NCBI GenBank assembly: GCA_013115145.1
Contig: JAAPAO010000087.1
Coordinates: forward strand, 22,354 to 86,353
DNA: 64,000 nt
From: Perkinsus chesapeaki
Taxonomy: Eukaryota > Perkinsozoa > Perkinsida > Perkinsidae
Direction of reading: 5' to 3'
Position numbers and translations under genes: made by a program. The notes beneath the pieces were generated by a model. That model was not told the origin of the DNA. It did no database searches and saw nothing but the letters and a program-made list of their open reading frames with translations. The stretch's first letter is position 1. Each line of letters opens with the position of its first letter. Positions 12,013 to 24,800 of this stretch are shown one piece after another.

Positions 12013-13203
12013 TCACGGAAGTACTATAGGAGACGTACCACTCCACAGTGAGGGGGTTGAGGACCCCAAAAGGTAGGAATCTTCCGAGGAAAGGATGACG
12101 AATTGAGAATGGCCAAATACAGATCGATGAAGCATCGAGAAAATGAACATCTCCACACAGATGAGAGCCTCTTGCATTATCACTGCAAGAGATTGGGTAG
12201 ATGTGTGCTTGAAGTCGATGAAGCCGATACGGAATTCTTCTATAACATCGAAATGCACCAGAACACCGAATAAGACAGACTGCCAATAGGTAACAAAGAC
12301 CAACATCTTGATGCAGAGGAACTTCCCACCAGGGCTGAAGTTGGCCAAAGCATGGCGGATGACTAGGTAGAACTGCGCTAGATGGAAAACGGCAACCGAG
12401 GCGGACGCAGTGACACAGAATGCGATTGCCGGATACCTCGACAGGTAGCGTGTGCTTGAGGGAAGAAGATGCCTACATGTTGAAGCCTTCGAAGGTGAAT
12501 ACACCCTCTTCATAGTAGCCAAATGATGAGAGAGCCATCGCTAGAATTGCGGACGAAGGCTTGAACAAAACATACAGTAGCACCTATAGAAGGCATGCCA
12601 CTCTTAACTGAGGTGGGGAGCCTACTCCTCGCTTGCATTTCAGGAACCACTGGAGGTCCTTCCCTGATTGTTTGAAAACCTAACACTGTTAGCGACAGGC
12701 CCGACTGATGTAGAGTGAGATGAAGAACTACTTCATGGAGTCTTGTCGGATCTCCACGTCCTTGATACGCAGGAGACCGTTCGCATACCAAAGTTACACA
12801 GAAAGCGAAGAACTGGTACCTGACAGGCACTTCCGATGGGAGATGGTCCGCTTTATGCTGCTCACAGAACGAAGGCCTCGTACGTGTCTCGCACAAGATC
12901 CAGATACATTGAGGCTTCGACGACCCCCAGTGATATCCACGACTGTATGGCGTAGATGGGGACGATCCAAAGCATACCCACAACCTGCCATAGGCGGCTT
13001 TGAAGCACTAACTCCCGAAACGAGCCAACCTTTCTCTGGACTGTCGGCCAATGGAAATTATCAAGATGCGTGGCGATCTGAGATATAGTTATGCTGCACG
13101 CCGCCAGCGCAAAAACCCCTGACGTTATCCAAAGAAGGTTGAATATTGGAAAAGAGGACGAAGGAGGTTCTCGTGGTTCGAAGATGCCCAGGAGCCAATC
13201 CAT
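12013..13203 (-). CDS. TMEM184 / organic solute transporter alpha / LAZ1 family membrane protein (6 exons, about 321 aa)
   Basis: Exons (minus): 13203-13030, 12984-12866, 12819-12732, 12679-12626, 12583-12477, 12436-12013; introns 40-52 nt, all in phase. The spliced protein carries the family signatures in order: FHWPTVQRK, then VPIYAIQSWISL, RDTYEAFVLYQFF, FLKCKRGVLLYVLFKPSSAILA, GKFLCIKMLVFVTYWQS and EALICVEMFIFSMLH. Seven or so hydrophobic helices are expected. Family members are multi-pass proteins of plasma membrane or endomembranes linked to solute/bile-acid transport (OSTalpha), vacuolar function (LAZ1) or signalling (TMEM184). Substrate here is unknown. Length fits the compact core. 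The C-terminus after GHSQF is Ser-rich and variable. Confidence 0.92.
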
Positions 13204-13521
13204 GATATAGTGGAACTGCTACTACTAAGCGCTGTCCAACTTGGAAAGGTGGCTGAGAGCCATTATGAGACTATTTCATCCGGAATCTAATTGACCAACA
13301 CAACAGTCATTTGAAGGGCGCTAGTAGAACACATCAGAGTCACCGACTCTGCGTCGGACGTAAGTTTAAGGGTACAACTTAACTTTAAGATTATTCTGAG
13401 CGCTCTTCCGGATGGTGGAAGGTACTCTAGGAAGCAGACTTCAAACGATGTTGCGAAGTGATCGCACGCTTGAAGGGGAAAAGAGGAGGCGTTAAACGTA
13501 TTTTAGCAGACGCTGTGGACT

Positions 13522-15034
13522 TCAGGAATTGACTTGATACGTATTATCTCCGTTGAATAAGTAAGCGGCAATTTGAGTAACTGCCGCGACAGCCGCATTT
13601 GTGTTGGCTTCTAAGGTCTGAGCACCCATCTTCTTTGGGGTCACGAGGACCTGAAGGAGCGCCACTCAACTATAGACGGGTTATAGACAACCGACCTGTG
13701 TAGCAAAACGGTCTTGTCCGAGAGCCTCCTGAATCTTGTCGAGATTAGAAGGTTGGATATCGGTGATGTAGGTGAGGTCGGGTCTAGCAGTGAGGACCTC
13801 TAGGAGAGCATCTTCATCTATAACCTAACAACATGAAGCACACTATACCCCATGAAGAGGCTACCACTGATCAAGGACAGGTAGTGCTGCAGGTTACAAA
13901 ACTACACAGAAGAAAAGGGGTCAAACCGCAGACGGGCGAGTGATAGTGAGCTCATGCGCATGTCGGCATATGAAAGGATTCTCACCTCCTTCCTCGCAGT
14001 GTTTACTAGCATTCCACCCTGCTTCATGGAATACAGCTTCTCACGATCCACACAACCCTAAAATACGATGCATGGGGACAGAAGACGACACAATGGAGCA
14101 TTGTCGATGTATAATAGTGATGAGTGATATCTATCTGAACGCCCAAGTACCCACCTTGGACTGGATGTTTGATGGCATATGAAGACTGACGACGTCGCAA
14201 TTTTGGAATAGTTCATGGGGAGAACTCAGCATGGTACATTTGTTATCTTGAGAGCGGCCAGATCTCGAGTAGCCAAAGCAACTGAGAAGCTAAGACATAC
14301 AGCAGGTATGGGTCGTTTGGTCGGCGCACGTCATGTGAAAGCCTCTAGCGATATCGCCCACGCTTGCTGCTATGCGACCGCATCCTACCAGGCCGATGCT
14401 TTTACCCCTGAAGAAGGACGTATGGCGGCAACATTGCGCAATAGTAACTTACTTTAGCTCAAAGCCAGACGAACCATCAAGGCGACGCCTGGCGTGATAC
14501 AGGAGAAGCCCGAATACCAGCTCGGCAACCGCATTTGCATTTTGGCCAGGAGTGTTCATCACGCATACTCCTGGAAAGATACAAGTCCAAACCCGAAACG
14601 AGTCCTGCAAGCGTGATGCAACAACTTACCTTTTCGTGTTGCTGCCTCGAGATCGACGTTGTCGTAGCCGGCTCCCGCTCTTACTATTATCTTCAAGTCC
14701 TGGGAAAAAACCCGAGAATAGCGGTACTCGGGGCAGCCGATGGTCCTTACGGGAGCATTGACGAAGAAGTCTGCATCTGCTGTGTCAGACCTTATAATAC
14801 ATCCTGTTGCACCGGCCAAAGCCGCATACAGTTCTTCACGAGATTTATATCTGTCAAAAGAAGGCAAATGAAGGCCAACTAGTCATGTGTATCTTACCCT
14901 TCCACTTTACGCAGAGAGAGCCCTAGCTCATCACAGGCTTTTGCGACGGCGTTGACAGCTTCCTTCGCGAAGGGCTTCACCGTGGCCAGCACTACAACTG
15001 GTGGAGGGGTAAGAGGTGACACCAAAGGACACAT
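13522..15034 (-). CDS. D-3-phosphoglycerate dehydrogenase, type IIIK-like (9 exons, about 319 aa)
   Basis: Exons (minus): 15034-14898, 14850-14751, 14699-14630, 14570-14453, 14407-14330, 14281-14155, 14057-13986, 13824-13696, 13650-13522; all phases close. Introns are 45-59 nt except 14058-14154 (97) and 13825-13985 (161). It converts 3-phosphoglycerate to 3-phosphohydroxypyruvate, the first step of serine synthesis, with NAD in the cytosol. Motifs: IIVRAGAGYDNVDLEAA, NTPGQNANAVAEL, Rossmann GLVGCGRIA, CDVVSLHMP, GGMLVNTARKE (substrate Arg) and a final LVTPKKMGAQTLEAN. Most family members have TPHIGA at the last site; here the catalytic His position is Lys, as known in the type IIIK enzymes of Entamoeba. 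No ACT or ASB regulatory domain is present, matching the short type III form. Confidence 0.93.
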
Positions 15035-15864
15035 GTGAATGTTTAGTACAGAATCGAAACTACCCGATAAGACATGGCCATGTGCCGATCTACCATCAGG
15101 TCTCTCTGCATTTCCACACTAATAAAATGTTTAACTGTTAATTGTAATTGGTAAGAGGCAGACATTTTCCTCGGTCACGCCAGGTGACACATGTCACGCC
15201 CTACGGGTCGCACGTACATTGTTATAGAAACCTCCAAGGCTCCACTTCGCCACAGAGTTTCCTCATCTCTACCTACCGTGCGACCTAAGATACGCGAGTT
15301 TCAGCGATGTCAGATGATTGCGGTGGTATTTAACATGCTGCTGCACGACTTATTTCTTTCGGAAAGGTTGAATGTAATGTGGTGGATCCGAAAACCCCAG
15401 AGGACAAGAGCGATCAACGCAGGCGTCGAGTAACCTTTGGGCAGACTCCAGCTAAAAATCCAGACATTAACACGCGAGAAGCAGACGGCGCAGTCTGCTA
15501 TGGGATGCGGGAAACTAAACATAAAGTACATGTAGATGCGATAATAAGTTATGTTTAATGACCGCTCTGTGCGCGAGAACACTGCGCACAAAGAAGGCCA
15601 GACACACAACACAACTGCGGTCGAGGGCCTTCACTCGACGAGGGCCCAACACCTGAAATCATCCGATTGGCCCCCAAGTGCATAATCCCACTACGTAGAA
15701 CTAATACGCCTGATAGCCGTAGCAGGTGGGACGCAAGTGCACCCGATTGTCCCAGATGTGATTAGAAACTCAATGGCAAGAAACTCAAAGTGAGCGGCGG
15801 CGGCGGTGATCATAGAATGGTACAGCATATCGGTGATAAAATATGTGAATTTACGTATGAATAG
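15035..15864. other. Intergenic between 5' end of PGDH gene and 3' end of TRRAP gene, no gene seen
   Basis: Short open frames occur on both strands (15191-15433 +, 15612-15310 -), but none shows recognisable protein sequence or a coherent splice chain. The left end should hold the PGDH promoter. Confidence 0.4.
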
Positions 15865-18800
15865 TTACAGCCAGGGCATCCAGTCATAGGGAGCGGCCGA
15901 GGCAATCTCAGTCTCGTTCCTTGCTCTCTCAATGAGCTCGGCTATGTGATGCCCATAAGCTCGAATATCACCACCCGGCTGGGCAATGAAGTCCAGCCTT
16001 TGTCCAACCAGGACAATGCGCCGTTCAACTTCGACAGATATCTCCGTACTCGACAGGGCTTGTGGGTTACTAAAATGAATACAAGTGTGACAGGCGGTCT
16101 CCATCTGTAGCGAAGTGCTCACCTTGAAAGTTGCGAGCGCAGCTCCAAGCGGACGGCATCAAGGAAGGGTTCCTTGTGTTCGGCCAAGCATTCAGCGAGA
16201 GCGATCATAACAGCTGGCATTGTTGCCGACCAGTTACGGTCCCCAAGAAGGTCGCATAGGCCCCTTGTGAGCCGGAAGGGTATAGGATGCAGACTGTGTC
16301 CTATCTCCCAACTCTTTACGGATGACAGCGGCGCAGAGCCTGAACGAACAATTCAACAACGGGGATGCTACTTGGGAAGGACATACCGGGAAGAGTCGTT
16401 GAGAGGATGAATTCATCTGGATGAACCGAGGTAGGATCGCTGCCGAGGATGAAGCTCATAACAGAGGTCAAGCCCAGTTGGCTGGCAAGCTCCTCCAGTA
16501 GCTTGGTTGCTGCAGCATGACTAGTTCCTGCCGCCAAGCCATATGCAGCTCGGCAACTTCTGAATACAGATTCCTTTATAGTGCTTGAGGGTATAACAGG
16601 TAGAGGAGATGATTGGCAGCCTCCAATGATGCAAGTGTAAGATCTAAAAAATAAGAGAACGACTATAAAATCAGAAATAATAATGGAGGACTACTTGCTA
16701 TCAAACGAGGAGTTAGTAGCATCCCTCTCGACGCACTTAGCAATGAGTGTGTCTACGTCGGTGATTTCCATAATACTCTGTTGTATGGTAGTGTACCATC
16801 CAACTCCACAAGTAGACTCCTCCAACCAGCAGTTCTTCGAAGGCAATGGTATGAATTCTACACAGTGCATGCGAGCCAGGCACGGGCTGATTGTCGCGGG
16901 ATCAGTCGACTTCTGTATGAAGCCGTTGATTGAACCAACGAGCTGTCCAGGTCCGCCGCTGAGGCGGGGCAGAGAAGTACCGTTGTTGACTGATCGAGCA
17001 CTTCTAGCAACCCAGTAGTATCGACGACCATTGCTGCCTATAAGGGCTATCTGCCGAACCTTCGGAGCCAATGGACTTCTACCCGACCCCGCAGGAGTAA
17101 CATACGACACCTCTCCAACCACTCCAGCGAGAGTGATGAAGTTTCGACTACCGACAAGAGCCATGCCCGGTCCAGAGAGAAGCGACCGGTTTTGACATAG
17201 AGTGAGCCAGGGGACTTCGAGATGCTCTCCCCATTGGGAGTTCTTCAACGCTTCGAAGGAAGCGATCGAAGGAGTGCAGCTCTGTTGATACTCCTGACAC
17301 TTGCCGAGGATCTCACTGCAGAAGGCCTCCCGTTCCTCTACAACAGCCAAGTCTCGGCCCTCTGTTGATATCTCAGCAACTGAGGCCAAGCGAAGCAGCC
17401 CATCAACTGGTGGCATTGGCTCCTTCGGACGCCTTCTTATTGCCGATAGCATCTCAGCAGCTTCATCGGCTACAGCTTCTATCGGTCTAGGAGCCATACA
17501 CTTCAGCAAATCCTCCGACAGGCTGATGCACCGAGGAGCCAAACACTTGATAACCTGCATAATCTCTGTGCATGCCGTGTGTGCCCTTATGCTCTGCTGG
17601 TCGTCCAAGTCGGCCTTCTGAGCGGAAAATGCCGCAAGGCGGTAATATACCTTCTGAGGGTGCTTCCCTGCTAGAGCAAGGAGGAGCATCTTGGCACATT
17701 CGTGGGCCTCAACATCAGTACCATCAACCATGATATCGAGCAATCTCGGTAGCCATCTCAGCCAGACAGCCAGAGGAACCTCCACTGCATAAGTCTTGAA
17801 AGCAGTCGAGACCGAGTCGTTGTTCTTCCTGCCCATCAGCTCGCGAAGTACTCTCGGTATAAAGTTATAGGCCAGGCTGGAGTCCAGTCCAACTGCCTGG
17901 AGAGCAGCCGTAACAGCTGCTGCTCGGGCCGATAGATCACCCTCGCGCAGCCATAGAAGGTTAGATAGGTTCTCCCAAGAAGAGGTGCATGTCGGATCTA
18001 GTGCCAGCGACGTTGCATAAAGCTGCTCCGCTGATGCGCCAGCACCGAGGCCGTGATGGATGTTACCCTCGAGGGACACGATCTGAGCGACTTGCTTTGT
18101 GGTAAGAGTGTCTATCCAGGATGCCGAATTAAGGGATGTCAGGGTCCGACGCTGCTGTTCCGCATTCCCCGAGGTAAGCGCAAGTTTTGTGCCCTCGATG
18201 ACACTCCAGACTCGTTCGTCAAGGCAACCTTGATAGTTTCCAGACCGCCTCTCAACGGCATATCCCTCCAGGAAGTGGTGAGACACCAGTGGGAGGCCGA
18301 GGCGTCTGGCAGCCATCGACATACGAATCTGAAAGAGCAATGACGGAAGTAAGCTCGCTGAAGTTGACGTACATTCGACCAGGCTGAATCCTGAACGTAG
18401 GGTGAGTGGATAGGCTGCAGCCCTTGATTCCCGCGAACGGCCGCCACGTCACTTGGTAGGTTAGTCTCGGAAGGATCGACATCTCTAACAGTGAATGGGT
18501 TGAACAACAATTAACGCGACATGGTGGTAGTTCACCTGCAGAGCCGCTTGGCCAGATGGAAGGCGAACTGACGCCAAGTGAAGACCTCCCCCCAAACGCT
18601 CATCGGTTCGACACGAGCAGGGACACGGCTGCGCCAGATCTCAAGCTGTTCACTGAGGTCTGGCACCGCACATACCTTACTCGAGGGAACCTTGGCTTGG
18701 CCGGGGGCAGAGTTAAAGTGGGGCAGGCCCATGGCAACAACCTGATGATGATGATGATGCACTCGATGACACCTCGAGAGCGCTAAAAGCGGCTGAGCAC

Positions 18801-21800
18801 CTGTCGGAGCTGGTCCAACATTTGGGAGGCCTCTTGTAGCTCGGTAAACTGCTGAAGCATTGGGATAACATCATGGCTCTGCCCCATACCGATATCAATC
18901 GGCATTGTCGGAGCCCGAATACCGCAGCTGCAGGCACTAAGGCTACCACCAACCTCTGAGATATAGGCATATGAATTTAAAAAGTATTATCGAACTTCAT
19001 TACTCCCCATCCACATATTGAGCAGTTGATTCCAAACACGCTGATTTGTTTGTTCGACGTCTAAAAGCATCTCACTCTTCTTCTTCTGGCTATCCGGACC
19101 AGCGATATTGTCATACTGGCTGTGAGCAAAGTACGCCGATCGGAGCTTCATTTGAGGGTAGCTGGACCAATCATACTTGCTGACGCTATCTTGGATAGTC
19201 TTCCAGTCTTGTACACGAGAAGCCATCTCCAGCTCGAGTAAGGGTCGGTCGCCGAATATATAGGATTCCTCCCCTTTGCCGTTGACGCTCCACCAAGTAA
19301 GCTCCTTTGTACAGGACTCCCAAACGGACATTGCAGTCTTAACACTTTCATCATCTACCCGAGTTTGACCAGGGAAATGCTGTTGCTGATTGATCCAAGC
19401 TTCTATCAAGGACTGGGCGTCGACCCAACGGCCATGACGAGCAAGCGTGTCCGCCTGCAACACGCCATCTTCGACACCCATGGCACGCCGAGCCCAGATT
19501 TCCGTGTCAGCATCACCTGTACGGCGGCAAAGGTCCAGTATAGCCCACCAAGATTCCATCGCGGGAACATCGTCATTTCCTACAGCCATCTGCTGCAAGG
19601 CTTCGGATGCTAGGGACCAGCAGCGATGGTCACATGCACACTGTATGAGAACGAGTGGATCTATACCGTCGGACCCGTCGCAGCGATTTAGGCCAAGTAG
19701 GAGAGTCTGCGGAACGCTAGGGTTAAGCGCGCTTTGACGGCCAAGTAAGGTGATTTCTCCTAGTAAATGCTGGCATGCTCGGATGGTCCTGTGAGTGGCA
19801 AGTTGAGGGAATACTTCAGACCAGACCTCGGAGGCAACATCCACCGAAGAACTGTAGACCTCGTGCATCGTTATCAGCCTCTGCGATGGATCCGACACCT
19901 TCTCAATCGCTTCCTTCACTTCCGCCGGTAACATAGTGCAATCGCTGCCGCCAGCGGGTGTGAGCTCAAGCAGCTGTGTTGGTAGGAGCACAAGATCGAG
20001 GAGCACTGGTATGAAATATCGGTCGCTGACGCATTCCCAGTTGAGGCGTGCCAACGCCCACACCAATCTATCCTCAATTCGGGAATGAGCAGACTCAGGC
20101 ATAAAGTTGTCGACTATGCACTGTATACATCGTTTCCGCACATCACAGTCCCAACTGGTGCATCCAACGAGGAGGCAGGAGATGGCCAACTCAGCGGAAT
20201 CTATCTCAAGATCTCCAGGGCCGACCGTATGCCTCAAATACTCGCACAGTGGGCACACAACTTCCGTTATAATTATCCTATACAGCAGTGACCGCGATGC
20301 CACCGGCCACATGCCTCTGGCATTGGGCTCGCCATATCGACCAGATACAAGACCAACAGTAGCTGGGGTAGGCAGACCAGCTTGAGGGATGAAGTTGTAC
20401 AGCCGTTCTGACGTTACTTGATCACAGGCGCGGAGAGTTTGCATACCGTCAACGGCCCTAGCAAGGCGCAATAGTGAATCCAAGCCGTCCTCGAGAACTG
20501 CTTCTTCTCTATGGGTTTCCCAAAGGCCGGTAAAGGCACCAGGACGAGTATCATGCAACCACTTCCCTAAGGCAGACAGACCGTCTGAATCAGACTCATC
20601 TGCTAGGACAAGGGGGTCATCAGTTAGGAAAGCCTCACCCATAATGCACCGCTTGAAGCTCTGAGCACAGAATACCAGTAGCGGTACAAGCACCAAAGGC
20701 TGAAGAACAGCTGGAACACCGTAGGTCTGCATAGTGGCGCTATGATTAGAAGATGACGGTAGTATATGATAATACTGCAACACATTAACAATGGAACCGC
20801 TTGAACCTTGCGTATCTTGGGCTAAAGTCACTAAGGGGCTTAGAACCTCCAAAACGAATACCAGCAATGCCTGGAATTCATGATGCTCTGGCGTCGGCAA
20901 CTGTGATACTTTCTTATCTGGACTTGTAGTTGAGGTAGTAGTAGCGGTACGGAGTATTAAACCCTTGTGTGGGAGACCAAGAATAGCCAGACTGTAGAGT
21001 CGTACAGCCCGAGCGAGTGCATTGGGTAAAGCCTCGATCTGAGCTAACCAACCGCTACCAGCGTAAGAGTGAACCAGCTTAGAAGGATCTATTCCCATAT
21101 CCAAGTCGTCAGGGCTGCTCCCTACCGCCAAGAGACCTCCGAGTTGAAGAGCCAATCGATCCTTAGCCTCTTGGAGCAAGAGCTGATGGATAGCCTTTGG
21201 GGTGATAACGGTGACCAACTCGAAGATACCAGCTTTGGTAGCCCTTTTCAGTCCACTACGGAAACACTCCAACCACGCGGCGGCGATGTCCGGCTCTACA
21301 GACGTGACGAGTGCCTCAAATGCTTTCATACCAGCTGTTGGTGTTACACAGAAGTTTTGAGAACCTTCCTTGGATCCTGGCACGACACTAGGGACATATG
21401 AACCAACACCCTTGCTCTTATGCTTAGTCAACACAGCTAGTGAGGATGCAATTCCATCTGTCAGGGTCATATAAAAGCCCACAATAACTTCACTGTCTAT
21501 AGCTTGACCATCAAATACGCTGCTCTGGTGGCGATAGGAGACGGGACTACTTCTGGGATTGCCAGATCCTTTACACCGCTCAAGTATAGCCTCGGGGGAC
21601 AGAGGGCACGGCATCCGTGGAACAATAACCCTCAGCAATGCTGCCAGCTCTGTTGATATAGACTTCTCAGTTGTTATAAGAGACAAGCTCAAACATTGAT
21701 GACAAAACTCCACCAGTTTTGATGACTCCTTAGCCGCACCAGGGGCCATAACACGGATAAGTCTTATAGAAGTCGCCAGTATCCTGTTGTACCGATTGAG

Positions 21801-24800
21801 CTCCTCACGATAGTTGAGATCAGCCTTATTGGCCGCACCGGCATCAGCGGGGCTACCGTTAGAGGGGGTAGTAAAGGTCTTCATGATGACAGATTGAGCC
21901 GCAACACGAGACATAGGAGTATCCAGGGTTACTGCTACCGCCTTGGGGAATCGACTATTAATCTCGGCAAACTTCTGAATACAAGTGTTCGTCAGACTAC
22001 CAGCACATGCTCCTAGATGAGTTGCCGTCCCTAGAAGATGAGGGGCAGACGACATTGGGGGCATCGCCGGATTACCACCTGGTTGTGTTGGGTTCTCACA
22101 CACTGCCCCCAATGAGCAGTTGGGATATGCCGAAACAGATTCTGCCTTGAGCTGGGTGGTGACGATGTGATCAGGAGATGCTCTTGATACATTATACCTG
22201 CTCAAAGGGTCCTCAAATGCAGAAGTCGAGTAAGCCGTTGATATCGCCATGTGGAGGTAGAACTCAGCCAGAGATGCTAGTGCCGAATCGGAGTCCACAC
22301 CTTTGGATTTATTCGGACTGACCAGGATTGAAAATAGGCAATCCGAAATATCGAGGGACAGTCGACGACAATTAAGTTCATGCTCACTGAGTTTCGTAGA
22401 CTCAAACTCCATAGCAGCACCAAAGCGCCACATAGCATGCAGCCCTGGTTGAATCAATTCGGCGGCGAGGTCGGCGAACAGCTCCTTGCAACCTATGATA
22501 GTCTTCCACCCAAATATGCACCCTGCCGATTCTATATGACCATCAGATACCAAATCCAGTATACCCTTACGCCAGTCGGCGGGGGCATCACCGCTGGAAG
22601 AGGGCACTGAAGGGGTCGATGTCCTCGACAAGATCCTCAGAAACTGATCAAATGCCTGATTGATTAGTAGAGGAAGCTGGTCCTTGAGCATGCCTTCAGC
22701 TGGACTATCCGGCCTTAGCATGCGGGCCCGCATGATCTCCAAAATGTTTCTACAGGCATCTTGTGAATCAGACTGGGTTTGGCCAACCAGCTTAACAAGC
22801 GCCTCGAAGCTCCATCGAGAACCAGCAATAGCTTGAGAGTTACGTAGCATGTCCAGGCAGGAAGAAATGAGGCTTTCTCTCAGCAATTCCATTTCACTTC
22901 TCTTGGATTCAGGACATATTTTCAATAGGTGAAGGGACAGCTTCATGCTGCCCACCTTCAACGCTTCGGACTGGACACGGAACTTGCCCTCTGAGAAAAG
23001 CTTATCTGTGACCCCCTTCAAATCCATCACGTGAAGACATTCTTCGGTGATAAGTGGACAAAGAAAATCCAATACGACCAGCTTGAAGTTGACTTTGATG
23101 TTAGCAATGTCGAAACAGTCTAGCAATAAATGGAGTAAGGTAGCCGTCTCTTCTGATGACCATCTAGAAGGTGCACCCATCCACTCAGTGACAGAGGTAG
23201 TATTCCAGGCTTTGCTGTCCAAACACATCAAACTACAGAGCTGCAAGATAACATTCATTCTCATAGGGTCGTTCGACTGTACAATTGGTGAGCGTAGAAA
23301 GGACACGTAGCAGGCGGCAAGATGACTTGTGATAGTGGCATTGACCAAGGGCGAAGCCGAGGCTTTCCAGCTTATTGGTGCCGACCCTTTGCCACTGACC
23401 ATACCAAATTTAGCCAATATACTGATGAGACAGAAGTTGTCACAGGGAACGTAGTTGTTGGCCAAGAAGTCATCGTCGGCCTCACACAAACCAGCGACCA
23501 GCTTCACCGCGGAGGTGACCACGTTAAGTTGTAAGGGAGTAAGCTTCTCAATGGTATTGCAGTCTTCAGGGATACCAGCGTCCTTCAAGGCCGATGCAAC
23601 AGCAGCAGGAACGCATTGCTCCATGCTCTCCAGTAAAGAACACCACCTAGTCGGCGTAGAGTAGGCCTTGGACAACAAAGCCTCGACGTGCGACACAAGC
23701 GATGTCATGCTATTGGCCAGCATAGCCCTTTCACCGGCAACATCGTGAGACTTCTGTCTAGGACTTGGTGGCTGTGATTGGGTGGACAAGATGATTCTCA
23801 TAATATACCGAGAAGCTGGAGCAGCCCAGTCGTTGAGGAGATCGAGCAGTACCTCACTGAAGGGATCGAAGAGCACGGACTCTTGATTGGTCATGAAGGG
23901 AAGGCCGCGGTCCAATAACCGTATCACCACTGGAGTTATCCTAGTTATAGCTGAGGTAACGTGAACCTCATCCTGGGGCTTAACCACAGCCGAGAAGGCT
24001 CGGATGAGTACAATACACTCGCACAAATCAGCTCGCGCCAAACCCGTTTGCCGAGCCATTGTCATACCGACACCCTGATTAACGGGATTCTCGTCAAGCG
24101 AGGACGGACCTCTGAATAACCAAGTTCCGCCGCCAGGTGCATTTGCATGTGAGTCACTTAGACTACCGATAGACGTCCGAGCTAATGCCCCACAAATGAT
24201 ATCTAATCTCCCGATCAGCGAATCACGGGCCCATGTAGCGACTTGGCTATCGGCGTCTTTAGGGCTTAAAAGAATAGCTAAGACTCGGCAGAACTGTTTT
24301 GTTGCAATTGCAGGGTCGACCCAAGGATTATCGGGATGAACTCTGAGCAAATCCAAAAGTGAGCGTAGGAGAGGATTAATGATGGATCTCGAAAGAGTCG
24401 CCGAGAATGAGATAGTCGATATATCAGATACCACTTGAAGGGCATAGAAAGCAGCATCGATAACAGCGGGCTTATAGTTAGAGGTAACAAGTAGCCTCCG
24501 AAGTAGCCACAAAGTGACCCACTCTCGCAAGCAACATCGATGGGGCCGAGGTTTGGTATCTGCCCCACTTGTGGTAGGCTGCAAATTAGGCTCCATTGAA
24601 CACGAGCACAGGCCTGGCTGATTGACTAGGCCATGGAGCTCAGAGTTTACCAACAGCAGCTTTGATGCTCGAATGGCGAGGACCATAATCCGATTGTCCT
24701 CCAAGTTGAAGAACACAGGCGTTACTCGGGGGTTCCGGATGGAAGGCTTCCCCAGCAGGAGGCTATTAGCCGGCGGATTAGCATCATCTAACTCGTTCAG

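Noticed and set aside
11841-13088. Plus-strand ORFs of 60-120 aa
   Set aside because: Antisense shadows of the TMEM184-family exons on the minus strand.
18252-18510. Extra minus-strand ORFs over the TRRAP exon 4/5 junction
   Set aside because: They are alternate frames across an intron of the TRRAP gene, not separate genes.
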